From Bradyrhizobium sp. sGM-13 (GTDB taxonomy: Bacteria; Pseudomonadota; Alphaproteobacteria; Rhizobiales; Xanthobacteraceae): a stretch of DNA of 64,000 nt. Numbering within the stretch: the first letter of the stretch is position 1; every line of letters begins with the position of its first letter. Below are positions 63,777 through 64,000 of the stretch, one piece after another. The notes under the pieces are model-generated. The model saw only the letters and a program-made list of their open reading frames with translations, did not search any database and had not been told where the DNA came from. The position numbers and the translations under genes are program-made. The stretch covers positions 186,001 to 250,000 of the forward strand of contig NZ_JAGWDK010000008.1 in the NCBI RefSeq assembly GCF_018398875.1. The letters are read 5' to 3'.

Positions 63777-63822
63777 TTTGTGTCGAAAGATGTCCAAGTG
63801 AGTTGAGGACAACCTTTGTTAC
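63777..63822 (+). promoter_or_regulatory. Conserved promoter block of the second response regulator
   Basis: TTTGTGTCGAAA at 63777 and TTTGTTAC at 63815, matching the pair before the regulator at 58980. Confidence 0.45.
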
Positions 63823-63866
63823 AAAACCCGCCCCAACCTGCCTCGATGTGACTGGACTGAACGCCG

Positions 63867-64000
63867 ATGCACATACCGCAAATTCTCGTTGTCGATGATG
63901 ACCTTGAAATTCGAAAGCTTCTGGCGCGCTACATGAAGGAGCAAGGATTTCGCGTGCAGCTCGCTTCAAGGTGCGCCGAAGTACGCGAACGGATTGCGAC
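63867..64000 (+). CDS. Second OmpR-type response regulator (5' part only)
   Basis: The ATG at 63867 opens a frame to the window edge (44 codons). PQILVVDDDLEIRKLLARYM is close to the regulator at 58980 (PQILVVDDDPEIRKLLARYV), so a recent paralogue. The rest is outside the window. Confidence 0.8.
   Translation, partial: MHIPQILVVDDDLEIRKLLARYMKEQGFRVQLASRCAEVRERIA

Overview
The window is GC-rich alphaproteobacterial chromosome, most like Bradyrhizobium or a close relative. The evidence is a rhizobial-type (Rhc) type III secretion system (T3SS) with the gene order nolW | nolB-rhcJ-nolU-nolV-rhcN-sctO-rhcQ-rhcR-rhcS-rhcT-rhcU, a ttsI-rhcC2-y4xK module, a DUF1521 (NopE-type) protein and tts-box-like promoter elements. 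All identifications come from reading motifs and gene order; no database search was run.

Positions 1-15,300, minus strand: cargo and accessory genes. An operon starting near 4,667 makes a LysM protein with a C-terminal half of about 44 Cys repeats (Cys-x-x-Asp/Asn/Lys), a small unknown protein, a radical SAM/SPASM maturase and a further unknown protein that runs off the left edge. Upstream lie a second LysM protein (1,174 aa), a small secreted protein, a DUF1521 self-cleaving-type protein, and a large nuclease toxin (DUF4781-like region plus Endonuclea_NS_2-like tip) followed directly by a YezG/DUF600-type immunity protein. Each cargo unit has a CGTCAGsTT element, either an 11-bp-spaced direct repeat or the classic CGTCAG..TCGAAAGCT form, 90-200 bp upstream.

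Positions 14,600-29,800: the secretion machine. On the minus strand are SctD, SctX-like, SctY-like, SctV and a TPR lipoprotein, preceded by two tiny Gly-rich proteins and the secretin N-domain protein RhcC1/NolW. On the plus strand is a tightly overlapping operon SctI-J-K-L-N-O-Q-R-S-T-U. SctU lacks the NPTH autocleavage motif. No translocator of the NopX/HrpF kind is recognisable here.

Positions 30,100-36,900: a serine hydrolase, the separate secretin RhcC2 (very like Tad/CpaC) with a CpaD-like lipoprotein, a TtsI-like OmpR-type regulator and a hybrid REC-PAS-histidine kinase. Positions 37,200-49,900: a type I secretion operon exporting a 3,152-aa mosaic RTX protein that carries both an ExeM/EEP nuclease domain and a 5'-nucleotidase.

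Positions 50,100-53,300: a scar region with a truncated CHAT-domain gene, a truncated and frameshifted MATE transporter, the 3' end of a tRNA gene and a tyrosine integrase, marking one end of an integrated element. Positions 53,900-64,000: an RND efflux pump with its adaptor, a divergent OmpR-type two-component system, a patatin-like lipoprotein, a DUF3313 lipoprotein and the start of a second, paralogous response regulator.

The most novel part is the cargo region: an Rhc-type T3SS linked to (i) a radical-SAM enzyme paired with a multi-Cys repeat LysM protein and (ii) a nuclease toxin with an immunity gene. The second pairing suggests bacterial targets, or at least self-toxicity that needs neutralising.
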